Assembly: GCA_018826295.1 (NCBI GenBank)
Contig: JAHJZX010000021.1
Location: 124,001 to 188,000 of the forward strand
Source: Gammaproteobacteria bacterium
GTDB lineage: Bacteria; Pseudomonadota; Gammaproteobacteria; Enterobacterales; Alteromonadaceae
Reading direction: 5' to 3'
Length of the DNA: 64,000 nucleotides
The notes below the pieces were generated by a model. The model was not told the DNA's origin and made no database searches. It saw only the letters and a list, made by a program, of their open reading frames with translations. Below are positions 56,088 to 64,000 of the stretch, piece after piece. Every line of letters starts with the position of its first letter. The stretch's first letter is position 1. A program made the translations under genes and the position numbers.

Positions 56088-57926
56088 TTATTTTAACATC
56101 TCATCCACAGAGCCCTGCGCCAGCGGGTGGTAGCCAGGACGGGCTTTTTGGTAAACGGCACGGGCAAAGGCCAGGCCTTCTGGCGTGCTGGCTAGCTGTT
56201 TGTACAGCGGGATAATCAGCTTACGCCGGCCGATATTAATCAGATATTGCTCCAGCGCGGCAGCAATGTCCTGATAACCGGTTTTTAGTGCCAGTAAATA
56301 CCAGGCATGGGCAATTTCGCTGTTGCTCGATTGTGTCAGGTTAAAGGTGCTGTCCAGCTCGGCCAGTTGCTGAGGTGTAATGGTCAGCGGCAGATTGTTA
56401 ATAAAGTACAGCCATTCGTGCACCGTCCAGTTGGCTGTTGGCAGGCTGCTTAACGCACTGGTACCGGCCAGCCAGCTGGCGGCATGCTGTTGCACTTTAT
56501 CAAACGCATCCGATTGTGGCTGAGGCGTGGTAGCAGGCAAACCCGGTTGATAAATCCAGCTGTTCGCTTCATCCAGCGACACTATACCAGGGTATTTTTG
56601 CAGTAAGTGGGTGTTTAAGTACTTTACAAAGCGCGCGGTATCCAGGCTTTGAAAGGCATGATCGTCAAAGTACTGCCGTACAAAGGGGTCGAATTTGTCG
56701 CGGCCAAACTTTTGCTCCAGGTACATTAAAAACAGCTGGCCCTTGGTGTAAGGCACGCCGCTAAAGGCGTCATCCGGATCGCGGCCCTGTAAATCGATAT
56801 GCAAAATACTGTCGGCAGGCGCTAATTCTGCCAGCTCATCTTTTAAACCCTGCACAGATAAAGCTTGCTCCATTACGGCGCGATCGGTACCGAATACCTG
56901 CTCCATAATGCGGTTTTCGACATAAGAGGTAAAACCTTCATTCAGCCACAGATCGCGCCAGCTGGCATTAGTTACCAAATTGCCGGACCAGGAGTGCGCC
57001 AGCTCGTGGGCAATTAAATTTACCAGGCTGCCATCTCCGGCCACGACAGTGGGCGTAATAAAGCTCAGCACCGGGTTTTCCATCCCACCAAACGGAAAGC
57101 TCGGCGGTAAAATCAGCAAGTCATAACGGCCCCAGCGATAGTCGCCGTACAGCTGCTCGGTTGCATCGATCATCGCCTGAGTACTGGCAAATTCTTCTGC
57201 CGAAGCCTGCAAAATATAAGGCTCGGCATAGACACCGGTTTGCTCGCTCATGGCTTTAAACTGTAAATCACCGGCGGCAATGGCAATTAAATAAGCCGGA
57301 ATAGCCTTGGGCATAACAAACTGATAATCGCCGTCGCGGCTCATGCCAGGTTCATTATTGGCGCTCATAATAGCCAGAACATCGTCGCGGGTTTGAATAC
57401 GGGCGCTGTAGGTCATGCGCACGGCCGGTGTGTCCTGAATCGGCATCCAGCTGCGGGCATGAATGGCCTGATTCTGGCTAAACATAAACGGCGTGGTTTT
57501 ACCGGCGGTTTGCTCTGGTGTTAACCACTGCAGACCAGAGGCTTTATCGGTAGAGCTGTAATAAATGCGCAGGGTCTGTGCCTGAAACGATGGGCTTACC
57601 GTTAGCTTGCTGCCGAGCACCGCATCACGCAGCCCCAGGCTAAACGGCACTTTTTGCCAGTTACCGTCGGCTCTTTTGGCGTAAATGCGCTCGATAACCA
57701 GATCGCGGCTGTCCAGATACACCGTGTTGTCGCTGCTGTTTAGCCAGTTAAGTTGTAAATCGGCAAAGCCGGTTAAGGCTTTTTGCTCAAAGTTAACGGC
57801 TAAATCCAGATGCAGGTGTTTTACTGTTACCGCATCAAAGTTGGCGTAAGTGTAGGCATCGGAAGCGGCAAAAGCGTAACTGCTGCAGAGCAAAGCAGTG
57901 CCAAGAGTAAGCAGGCGTGCAGACAT
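56088..57926 (-). CDS. M1-family metallopeptidase (LTA4H/aminopeptidase-like)
   Basis: This 612-residue enzyme has a signal peptide, the substrate-recognition G-G-M-E-N (280-284), the zinc motif H-E-L-A-H-S-W (307-313) and the third ligand E330 in W-L-N-E-G-F. A C-terminal helical domain resembles leukotriene-A4 hydrolase-type aminopeptidases. It is likely a periplasmic or secreted aminopeptidase that trims peptides. It is divergent from the SIMPL gene. Confidence 0.93.
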   Translation of the reverse strand: MSARLLTLGTALLCSSYAFAASDAYTYANFDAVTVKHLHLDLAVNFEQKALTGFADLQLNWLNSSDNTVYLDSRDLVIERIYAKRADGNWQKVPFSLGLRDAVLGSKLTVSPSFQAQTLRIYYSSTDKASGLQWLTPEQTAGKTTPFMFSQNQAIHARSWMPIQDTPAVRMTYSARIQTRDDVLAIMSANNEPGMSRDGDYQFVMPKAIPAYLIAIAAGDLQFKAMSEQTGVYAEPYILQASAEEFASTQAMIDATEQLYGDYRWGRYDLLILPPSFPFGGMENPVLSFITPTVVAGDGSLVNLIAHELAHSWSGNLVTNASWRDLWLNEGFTSYVENRIMEQVFGTDRAVMEQALSVQGLKDELAELAPADSILHIDLQGRDPDDAFSGVPYTKGQLFLMYLEQKFGRDKFDPFVRQYFDDHAFQSLDTARFVKYLNTHLLQKYPGIVSLDEANSWIYQPGLPATTPQPQSDAFDKVQQHAASWLAGTSALSSLPTANWTVHEWLYFINNLPLTITPQQLAELDSTFNLTQSSNSEIAHAWYLLALKTGYQDIAAALEQYLINIGRRKLIIPLYKQLASTPEGLAFARAVYQKARPGYHPLAQGSVDEMLK

Positions 57927-58062
57927 GGTGTTTCCTTAAAAGCGAATGAAAGCAGAGTGTAAGGGCAAACTCAGGCCAAATACAACTCTACAAATAATGA
58001 CAACTTAACGGCAGCAGTTTTGCTGTAATAGACATTAAATCCTGTTCAATAACGAGGTGTAT

Positions 58063-58800
58063 ATGAAGTTAACTATTTTAGCCACGGCTTTAACCACTGC
58101 TTTAAGCCTGGGCCTGAGCGGCGCTGTACAGGCCAGCCCGTTACCGGATTTTCCGTTTATTAGCGTCAGCGGTGAAGCCAAGCTGGAGGTGGCACCCGAC
58201 AAAGCACGTATTCAGTTTGTGATCCGCCACACTGCAGCTAAAGCCGATGCAGCTACACAAGCCGTGTACAAGCAGGGCCGCGATTTAATGCAGTTTCTGG
58301 CGGCACAAGGGGTGACAGAGGCGGATATCGATGCGGCGCAAATAAATAAAGAAGCGCTGTATAAAGACTACAACGACAGAACCATTACCGGCTACGAAAC
58401 CAGCCAGCCGATCACGGTAACGTTGAACCAGCTGGCCAACTATGTGGCAGTAATGGATTACCTGTTTAAACAACCGCATATTTTCTCTATTCACGGCAGT
58501 TTTGACAGCAGCCAGCGCGAACAGCTTGAATTAAAGCTGAGCCAGCAGGCCGGTGCCGATGCCCGTCGTCGTGCCGATCAACTGGCTGGTGCACAGGGCG
58601 TAAAAATTTCCTCGGTATTTGCCATTACCGAAGCGGGCGGCTGGGGCCAACTGGCTGGCGATTTTGGCTTTAGCGGTAGCGCAGTAAGCTTTAGTGCTAT
58701 GCGTAAGCCCGAAATGGCTGACAGTAGCGCCAACCTGGTGTTACCTCGGCATATTACGTTGCAAAAATCGGTCAATGTGATTTACAAAATTAAACCCTGA
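58063..58800 (+). CDS. SIMPL-domain (DUF541) periplasmic protein
   Basis: The 245-residue protein has a signal peptide (cleavage near residue 22, V-Q-A-S) and a SIMPL domain: I-S-V-S-G-E-A-K-L-E-V-A-P-D-K-A near residue 32. SIMPL/YggE-like proteins reduce oxidative stress in E. coli, by an unknown mechanism. ATG at 58063 with CGAGG upstream is used instead of GTG at 58057. The M28 peptidase gene follows after 87 bases. Confidence 0.88.
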   Translation: MKLTILATALTTALSLGLSGAVQASPLPDFPFISVSGEAKLEVAPDKARIQFVIRHTAAKADAATQAVYKQGRDLMQFLAAQGVTEADIDAAQINKEALYKDYNDRTITGYETSQPITVTLNQLANYVAVMDYLFKQPHIFSIHGSFDSSQREQLELKLSQQAGADARRRADQLAGAQGVKISSVFAITEAGGWGQLAGDFGFSGSAVSFSAMRKPEMADSSANLVLPRHITLQKSVNVIYKIKP

Positions 58801-58887
58801 TCCGGGTTGTTTGTCTCAATGCTGTCGTGTCAGCGCCGTGAATGGGCTAAGGTAAGTGTTTATCTTAGCGGTATTTAAGGAAACCTG

Positions 58888-60555
58888 ATGACACAGCAGT
58901 TCACCCCTTTGTTGCTCGCTGCGGCTAGCGCCAGCCTGTTACTGGTGTCGTGTTCCAACCAGAACACGACATCGCCGGCAGAGCAATCCTTGTTGCAAAC
59001 CAGTTTTAATGCCAATTTCGCCGGCTATTTTCAGAAAATTGCTTCAGATGACATGCAAGGCCGCGCCCCGGCAACAAAAGGTGAGGAAAACACCGTGCAG
59101 TATCTGGAGCAGCAGTTTTCCCGCCTTGGGTTAACCCCGTACAGCGCTGACAGCTATCGTCAGAGCGTACCTGTGGTGCAAATAGACCCGGTTAAGGTAT
59201 CGGCTTTAACGCTAACCGATAACCGCGGTGGCAATACTAGCTTGAGCTATAAAACCGATATGATGGCCTGGTCTACCCGCATGCTGCAACAGATTGATGT
59301 TACTGACAGCCAGGTGGTGTTTGTCGGCTATGGCATAGTTGCGCCGGAATATAACTGGAATGACTACGCCGGTTTGGATGTAAAAGGCAAAACCGTGGTA
59401 ATGCTGGTTAATGACCCCGGCTATGCCACTCAGGACCCGACCTTGTTTACCGGCAATGCTATGACGTACTACGGCCGCTGGACCTACAAATACGAAGAAG
59501 CCGCCCGCCAGGGCGCTGCTATGGCGCTGATTGTGCACGAAACCGATGCCGCCAGCTACGGCTGGAATGTGGTAGCGGGTACCTCGCCAATTCGGTTTGA
59601 GCTGGCAAACGACAACAAAAACCTGCACAAAGCCCCGGTAGAAGGCTGGTTGTCGCTCGACGCGGCGGAAAAGCTGTTCGCCGCCAATGGCACCTCGTTA
59701 AAACAGCTGCGTGAGCAGGCGCTAAGCAAAGCGTTTAAGCCGGTACCACTTAACGCTAAAGCCAGTTTAAGCATTAGCAATAATTTACGAGAGCTTAACT
59801 CCAGCAATGTTATTGGTTATATCGAAGGTAGCGAAAAGCCCGACGAAGCCATTATTTATATGGCGCATTGGGATCATTTCGGTCTGGATTTTAGCCGCCC
59901 TGATGACAAAGTGTTTAACGGTGCCCAGGACAACGCCGGTGGCGTTGCTGCCTTACTGGCATTGGCTGAGCAGTTTAAAGCCGGCCCGCCACCTAAACGC
60001 TCGGTAGCTTTTTTAGCGGTAACGGTAGAAGAGCGAGGCCTGTTGGGTTCGGCCTGGTATGCCAGTAACCCTTTATTTGCGTTAAATAAAACGGTTGCCG
60101 GGATCAATATGGACGTGATTAACGTCTATGGCCCAATGCGTGATGTGATGGTGTTTGGCTATGGCAGCTCTGAGCTGGAGCCAATCCTGGAGAAATACGC
60201 CCGCGCGCAAAACCGCTATATAGCGCCTGAGCCTACGCCGCAGGACGGTTTTTACTACCGCTCTGATCACTTTAACCTGGCCAAAAAAGGCGTGCCTATG
60301 TTGTATGCCCGTGGCGGGGTAGACAGTTTTATTCATGGTAAAGACTGGGGCTTAAAGCAGCGACGCCTATATGTGCGCGATTACTACCACAAAGTAAATG
60401 ACGAATTTGATGCCAATTGGGATTTACGTGGTGCCCAGCAGGATTTACACCTGTATTACCAGGTAGGGCACGAGTTAGCCAACAGCGACAGCTGGCCAAA
60501 CTGGTATCAGGGCAAAGAGTTCCGCGCCGTGCGTGCTGCGTCTTTAGCGCAGTAG
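58888..60555 (+). CDS. M28-family zinc peptidase lipoprotein
   Basis: This 555-residue protein has a lipobox L-V-S-C (C22) and an M28 core. Metal ligands lie in A-H-W-D-H-F-G, Q-D-N-A-G-G-V-A, E-E-R-G-L-L-G-S and S-D-H-F-N-L, with a PA-like insert around 120-250. It is a probable outer-membrane-anchored aminopeptidase that degrades peptides. Together with the M1 enzyme it suggests a peptide-scavenging neighbourhood. A terminator follows. Confidence 0.92.
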   Translation: MTQQFTPLLLAAASASLLLVSCSNQNTTSPAEQSLLQTSFNANFAGYFQKIASDDMQGRAPATKGEENTVQYLEQQFSRLGLTPYSADSYRQSVPVVQIDPVKVSALTLTDNRGGNTSLSYKTDMMAWSTRMLQQIDVTDSQVVFVGYGIVAPEYNWNDYAGLDVKGKTVVMLVNDPGYATQDPTLFTGNAMTYYGRWTYKYEEAARQGAAMALIVHETDAASYGWNVVAGTSPIRFELANDNKNLHKAPVEGWLSLDAAEKLFAANGTSLKQLREQALSKAFKPVPLNAKASLSISNNLRELNSSNVIGYIEGSEKPDEAIIYMAHWDHFGLDFSRPDDKVFNGAQDNAGGVAALLALAEQFKAGPPPKRSVAFLAVTVEERGLLGSAWYASNPLFALNKTVAGINMDVINVYGPMRDVMVFGYGSSELEPILEKYARAQNRYIAPEPTPQDGFYYRSDHFNLAKKGVPMLYARGGVDSFIHGKDWGLKQRRLYVRDYYHKVNDEFDANWDLRGAQQDLHLYYQVGHELANSDSWPNWYQGKEFRAVRAASLAQ

Positions 60556-60567
60556 CTGTGCTCATTG

Positions 60568-60603
60568 CACCCGCAGCAAACAGGCCTGCGGGTGTCGGTT
60601 TTT
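60568..60603 (+). terminator. Terminator after the M28 peptidase gene
   Basis: CACCCGCAG and CTGCGGGTG form a 9-bp perfect stem, followed after four bases by TTTTT. Confidence 0.7.
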
Positions 60604-60633
60604 AACAGGCATCGCCTGGAGACTAAGGGCTGA

Positions 60634-61887
60634 ATGATGGTATCCAAATGGGGTTGGCAGTTATTGCAGTTAAGCCGTAAGCTGTGGGTGCGCACGGTAG
60701 CCTTTGCCGTGCTGGCCTTGCTATCCGCACTGGTTGCTGTGCTGTTGCAAGACCTGATCCCGCCAGCATTGGCCGACATTATTGGTGCCGGCGCTGCGGA
60801 GAAAATCCTCACTATTCTGGCCTCCAGCATGCTGGCGGTAACCACCTTTTCACTCAGCATTATGATTGCCGCCTTTAGTGCCTCTACCAATAGTGTATCG
60901 CCGCGGGCTACACGCCTGCTAATGGAAGACAGCACAACGCACAATGCGCTGGCCACCTTTGTTGGTTCGTTTTTGTACAGTATTGTCAGCATTATATTGC
61001 TTAACACCCAACTGTATAACGAGCGCGGCGAAGTGGTGTTGTTTTTAACCACTATTGTCGTGACTACACTGATTGTTATTACCATCCTGGTATGGATTAA
61101 CCATTTATCCGGCCTGGGCCGGGTGGGCGAAACGGCTAACCGGGTAGAAGACAAAGCCTATGCTGCGCTAATAGCAACGGTTAAACAGCCCTGGCTTGGT
61201 GCCAACCCGTTGCATTCATTGGCCGATGTGCCAACGCGGGCTAAAGCCTTTTTAACCCAAACTATAGGCTATATTCAGCATGTGGATGTAAAAGCGCTTA
61301 ATAGCTGGGCTGAGGCGAATGACTGCAGAGTATTTATCGTTGCCCGTGCCGGTGTCTTTATTGATCCGAGCCGGCCATTGTTGTGGATAGACGGCGAGCT
61401 GCCAGACAATACCGACAGTTTAAACAAGGCGTTTAGCATTGATGATTTTCGTAGCTTCGATCAGGACCCGCGCTTTGGCTTACTGGTATTGGCAGAGATT
61501 GCCTCTAAAGCGTTATCGCCAGCAGTAAATGACCCGGGAACTGCGATAGAAATTATTGGCCGTGGTATGCGAGTGCTGAGTAACTGGCACATGCCTGAAC
61601 CGTCCGAAGCGGCAATCACTTATCCAAAGGTATGGCAATTGGGGCTTGAACTGACCGATTTATTCGATGATTTTTTTACGCCGATAGCGCGTGATGGTGC
61701 CACGCTGGTTGAGATCCATATCCGCTTGCAAAAAAGCTTTATAGCTCTGGCAAACATTAATACTCAGTTACGGTTACAGGCCCGGCGTCATTCTGAAGCG
61801 GCACTGCAGAGGGCCGAACAGGCACTAAGCAATGCCAGTGATCTTGCCCGGCTTAAAGCTTTACACCGTAAGTTGATGGACTCTTAA
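60634..61887 (+). CDS. DUF2254 family membrane protein
   Basis: The 417-residue protein has about four N-terminal membrane helices (to residue 160) and a conserved soluble region with G-Y-I-Q-H-V-D, D-P-R-F-G-L-L-V-L-A-E-I-A-S-K-A-L-S-P-A-V-N-D-P-G-T-A, the hallmark of DUF2254. Function is unknown. It is convergent with the TetR gene, with overlapping stop codons. Confidence 0.85.
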   Translation: MMVSKWGWQLLQLSRKLWVRTVAFAVLALLSALVAVLLQDLIPPALADIIGAGAAEKILTILASSMLAVTTFSLSIMIAAFSASTNSVSPRATRLLMEDSTTHNALATFVGSFLYSIVSIILLNTQLYNERGEVVLFLTTIVVTTLIVITILVWINHLSGLGRVGETANRVEDKAYAALIATVKQPWLGANPLHSLADVPTRAKAFLTQTIGYIQHVDVKALNSWAEANDCRVFIVARAGVFIDPSRPLLWIDGELPDNTDSLNKAFSIDDFRSFDQDPRFGLLVLAEIASKALSPAVNDPGTAIEIIGRGMRVLSNWHMPEPSEAAITYPKVWQLGLELTDLFDDFFTPIARDGATLVEIHIRLQKSFIALANINTQLRLQARRHSEAALQRAEQALSNASDLARLKALHRKLMDS

Positions 61888-62432
61888 TGCCATAAATTAA
61901 CCGCTGCCCCAAGTGCCAGTTTGCGCTGCAATAATTGCAGGCTGCATTGCTGCTGTGCGGTAGTGTCATTTAGCCAGCAAATAAACACTGCAACAAACAT
62001 TGTGCTCAGTGCCAGCTCCTGGCCAATACGTGCCACGCCACTGGCCTGTAAATGCGACGCTTCGCGCAGCCATTGTACGGTGCGGCTAATGCGCAAAATA
62101 CCGCCTAACTGCAAATGAATATGGCCCGGTTCCAGTTTATACAACAGCATCTGGCCGGTAACTTTATGGTAGGGTGCCAGCGCTGACAGCCAGAGCTGTA
62201 TTGCCTGTTGTAGCCTGGCGCTGGCCGGTAATTCTGCGCTTATGTGCGTGCTTAGCAGTGCCAAATCGGCGCGGTCAAACCAGGCATCAACTAACTCATC
62301 TTTGGTGCGGTAATGGCAGTAAATATCGGCCAGGCTGATCTGCATCGTGCTGGCAAGTTGCTGCAGCGTTAGCTGCTCCCAGCTGGTTTGGACCGCCAAT
62401 TGTAGTGCGGTATCGAGGATCTGCTGTTGCAT
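61884..62432 (-). CDS. TetR-family transcriptional regulator
   Basis: The 182-residue protein has an N-terminal helix-turn-helix (T-L-Q-Q-L-A-S-T-M-Q-I-S-L-A-D-I-Y-C-H-Y near residue 21-40) and a helical ligand domain. ATG at 62432 has AGGGGG upstream; a longer open frame from 62552 is rejected. It is divergent from a DMT exporter gene, a possible target. Confidence 0.85.
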   Translation of the reverse strand: MQQQILDTALQLAVQTSWEQLTLQQLASTMQISLADIYCHYRTKDELVDAWFDRADLALLSTHISAELPASARLQQAIQLWLSALAPYHKVTGQMLLYKLEPGHIHLQLGGILRISRTVQWLREASHLQASGVARIGQELALSTMFVAVFICWLNDTTAQQQCSLQLLQRKLALGAAVNLWH

Positions 62433-62598
62433 GAGGGCCCCCTGGATTGCGCAGGCCTTAAGTATAGATAGCTCCGGGTAAACCGCTGGCAATACATATT
62501 TATTTGGCGGCGATGCAGCAAAAAAATAACTTAGGCTACTGCCGTTTTGCACTTAGCTGGCGCTACAATAGCGCCCTGTCTAATCTGGTGTTTTTTCA

Positions 62599-63474
62599 AT
62601 GTCTGCTGCTTCTGTATCTAACGTCGATAACCCGCTGCGCGGGATTTTATGCATGCTTGTTGCCGTGGCGCTGTTTGCTGCGATGGATGCGGCAATGAAA
62701 TCGCTGACGCCTTATTACAGCGCGATGCAGATAGCCTGCTTGCGCGGGGCTTTGGCCTGGCCATTGGTGGTGCTGTGGCTGGTTAGTAGCGGGCGGCATA
62801 AAACACTGTTAAAAACCCGCTGGAGTCTGCATATGTTGCGGGCTGTACTGGGCGTTGTCATGTTGTGGGCCTTTGTGTTTAGCCTGCAAACACTGGCGCT
62901 GGCCGAAGCCTATAGTATCTTTTTTACCGCGCCGCTGCTCATTACTGCTATGTCGGCATTCTGGCTAAAAGAATATGTCGCGCCCCGGCACTGGATCGCC
63001 ATAGCTATTGGCCTTGTCAGCGTGTTGTTTATGCTAAAGCCGGATGGCGAAAAATTAATTAGCTTTGGTGCGTTAATGGCGCTGCTGGCGGCATTTTGCT
63101 ATGCAGTTTCAGCCATTACGGTACGTATTCTCGGCCGTACCGAAGGCACTGGCAATATGGTGTTCTGGTTAATGACGCTGTTATCACTCGGCGCCGGCAT
63201 CTTAGCCTGGCCCGACTGGCAGCCGCTGACAAGCGAGCTGTGGCTGAGTTTTGTTTTGCTTGGCGTTACCGGCTTCGGCGGACAAATTGCCATTACCCAG
63301 GCGTTTAAGGTGGCACCGGCGGCTTTGGTTGCGCCGTTTGAATATACCGCGCTGTTATGGGGTATAGGTTTTGATATTGTACTGTGGCAGCTGTACCCGG
63401 CGTTTTCAATGCTGGCCGGCGCGGCGGTAATAATGCTAAGCGGCCTTTATCTGCTGTGGCAGCACCGTCGCTGA
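62599..63474 (+). CDS. EamA/DMT-family transporter
   Basis: The 291-residue membrane protein has ten hydrophobic helices in two EamA repeats (residues about 15-145 and 158-288). It resembles RhaT/YdcZ-like metabolite exporters. Substrate is unknown. It is divergent from a TetR gene by 166 bases, which may regulate it. Confidence 0.85.
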   Translation: MSAASVSNVDNPLRGILCMLVAVALFAAMDAAMKSLTPYYSAMQIACLRGALAWPLVVLWLVSSGRHKTLLKTRWSLHMLRAVLGVVMLWAFVFSLQTLALAEAYSIFFTAPLLITAMSAFWLKEYVAPRHWIAIAIGLVSVLFMLKPDGEKLISFGALMALLAAFCYAVSAITVRILGRTEGTGNMVFWLMTLLSLGAGILAWPDWQPLTSELWLSFVLLGVTGFGGQIAITQAFKVAPAALVAPFEYTALLWGIGFDIVLWQLYPAFSMLAGAAVIMLSGLYLLWQHRR

Positions 63475-63504
63475 TCGGTTGCTACTGCAGTAAAAGCGTA
63501 CCGG

Positions 63505-63538
63505 CCTGGCAATGCCGCTCAGTTAGCCTGAGCGGCAT
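63505..63538. terminator. Inverted repeat between the DMT and DUF885 genes
   Basis: AATGCCGCTCAG and CTGAGCGGCATT form a strong stem. Neither side has a good T tract, so it is a weak or Rho-assisted terminator for the two convergent genes. Confidence 0.5.
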
Positions 63539-63545
63539 TTCCGGT

Positions 63546-64000
63546 TTATCGTTGGCTTGCAATCCACTCCAGTGTTAGCTCTTGCAGTAAATCCAGCGGC
63601 AGGCTGCCAGAGCTTAAAATGTGGTCGTGAAAAGCGCGGATATCAAATTTAGCGCCCAGTTGTTGTTCGGCCTGTTGGCGCAACTGGCGGATCTTAATTT
63701 CACCAATTTTGTAGGATAACGCCTGTGCCGGCCAGGTTATGTAACGGTCTATTTGCGCTGTTACTTCCGCCATGGTCAGTGCAGTATTGGCGGCCAGATA
63801 GTCAATCGCCTGCTGGCGGCTCCAGCCCATAGCATGCATACCGGTATCAACCACTAAACGGCAGGCACGCCAGGCTTCATAGGTTAAGCGGCCAAAGTCG
63901 CTGTAAGGGTCCTGATAAAAACCCATTTCTTTACCCAGACTTTCGGCATACAAACCCCAGCCCTCGCCGTAAGCGCTGTGATACAAGGTTTTACGAAATT
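63546..64000 (-). CDS. DUF885 family protein (5' end beyond window)
   Basis: The 3' 151 codons of a minus-strand gene are visible; the frame is open at base 64000. It has the family motif Y-H-S-A-Y-G-E-G-W-G-L-Y-A-E-S-L and a later S-Y-K-I-G-E-I-K-I, matching DUF885 zinc peptidase-like proteins. The E-G-W glutamate corresponds to a metal region. The full length cannot be judged. Confidence 0.85.
   Translation of the reverse strand, partial: FRKTLYHSAYGEGWGLYAESLGKEMGFYQDPYSDFGRLTYEAWRACRLVVDTGMHAMGWSRQQAIDYLAANTALTMAEVTAQIDRYITWPAQALSYKIGEIKIRQLRQQAEQQLGAKFDIRAFHDHILSSGSLPLDLLQELTLEWIASQR

Overview
The window is about 52-53% GC, gene-dense and gammaproteobacterial. The gene content (yjbFGH, 6S RNA next to ygfA, ygfB-ubiH-ubiI-gcvTHP, many TonB receptors) fits the Rheinheimera/Alishewanella/Arsukibacterium group of the Alteromonadales-Chromatiaceae. 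That placement rests on gene order and protein character, not on a database search. No rRNA, tRNA, CRISPR array or transposase was seen.

Layout: 1-3.4 kb, the end of a yjbFGH exopolysaccharide operon, closed by a terminator. 3.4-8.1 kb, a GAF-GGDEF diguanylate cyclase, a MJ1255-type glycosyltransferase with tdk, MAPEG and YqaA-like membrane proteins, and a DUF2750 protein. 8.1-19.2 kb, core metabolism: serA, rpiA, a foldable repeat-like element, ygfA with 6S RNA, then ygfB-ubiH-ubiI and the glycine cleavage genes gcvT-gcvH-gcvP. 19.2-22.0 kb, a compact accessory interval between gcvP and creA. It holds a Rap1a/Tai-like immunity protein with a Tae4-type T6SS amidase effector, a PIN/ribbon-helix-helix toxin-antitoxin pair, and decayed prlF-yhaV. 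Both the effector pair and prlF-yhaV are bracketed by a second, diverged copy of the 3' end of the neighbouring host gene (gcvP and creA). 22.2-27.7 kb, a cupin, a histidine phosphatase, a secreted katG cut by an in-frame amber codon, a GNAT protein and an RNase J-like enzyme.

27.7-36.2 kb is a sugar-uptake locus: a ROK regulator divergent from a CUT2-type ABC importer (binding protein, permease, single-domain ATPase), a cytoplasmic GH3 enzyme and a large TonB receptor. Together they describe outer-membrane capture, inner-membrane import, intracellular hydrolysis and inducer-controlled repression. 36.3-47.7 kb is mixed: methyltransferase, membrane glutaredoxin, rnk in frame with an extra Gre-like domain, two solute-binding-like proteins, an OmpA-like lipoprotein, Tas-like reductase, MATE pump, PhzF, two AT-rich orphans, and a LysR/oxidoreductase pair.

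47.7-54.0 kb is a copper region: an OprC/NosA-like TonB receptor with an apparently intact CxxxM/HxM site, a small four-cysteine ORF, and cueR-copA behind a MerR-type promoter. 54.0-64.0 kb has an SbtA-like bicarbonate permease divergent from a LysR regulator, an M1 aminopeptidase, a SIMPL protein, an M28 lipoprotein peptidase, a DUF2254 membrane protein, a TetR regulator, a DMT exporter and the 3' end of a DUF885 gene running off the window.
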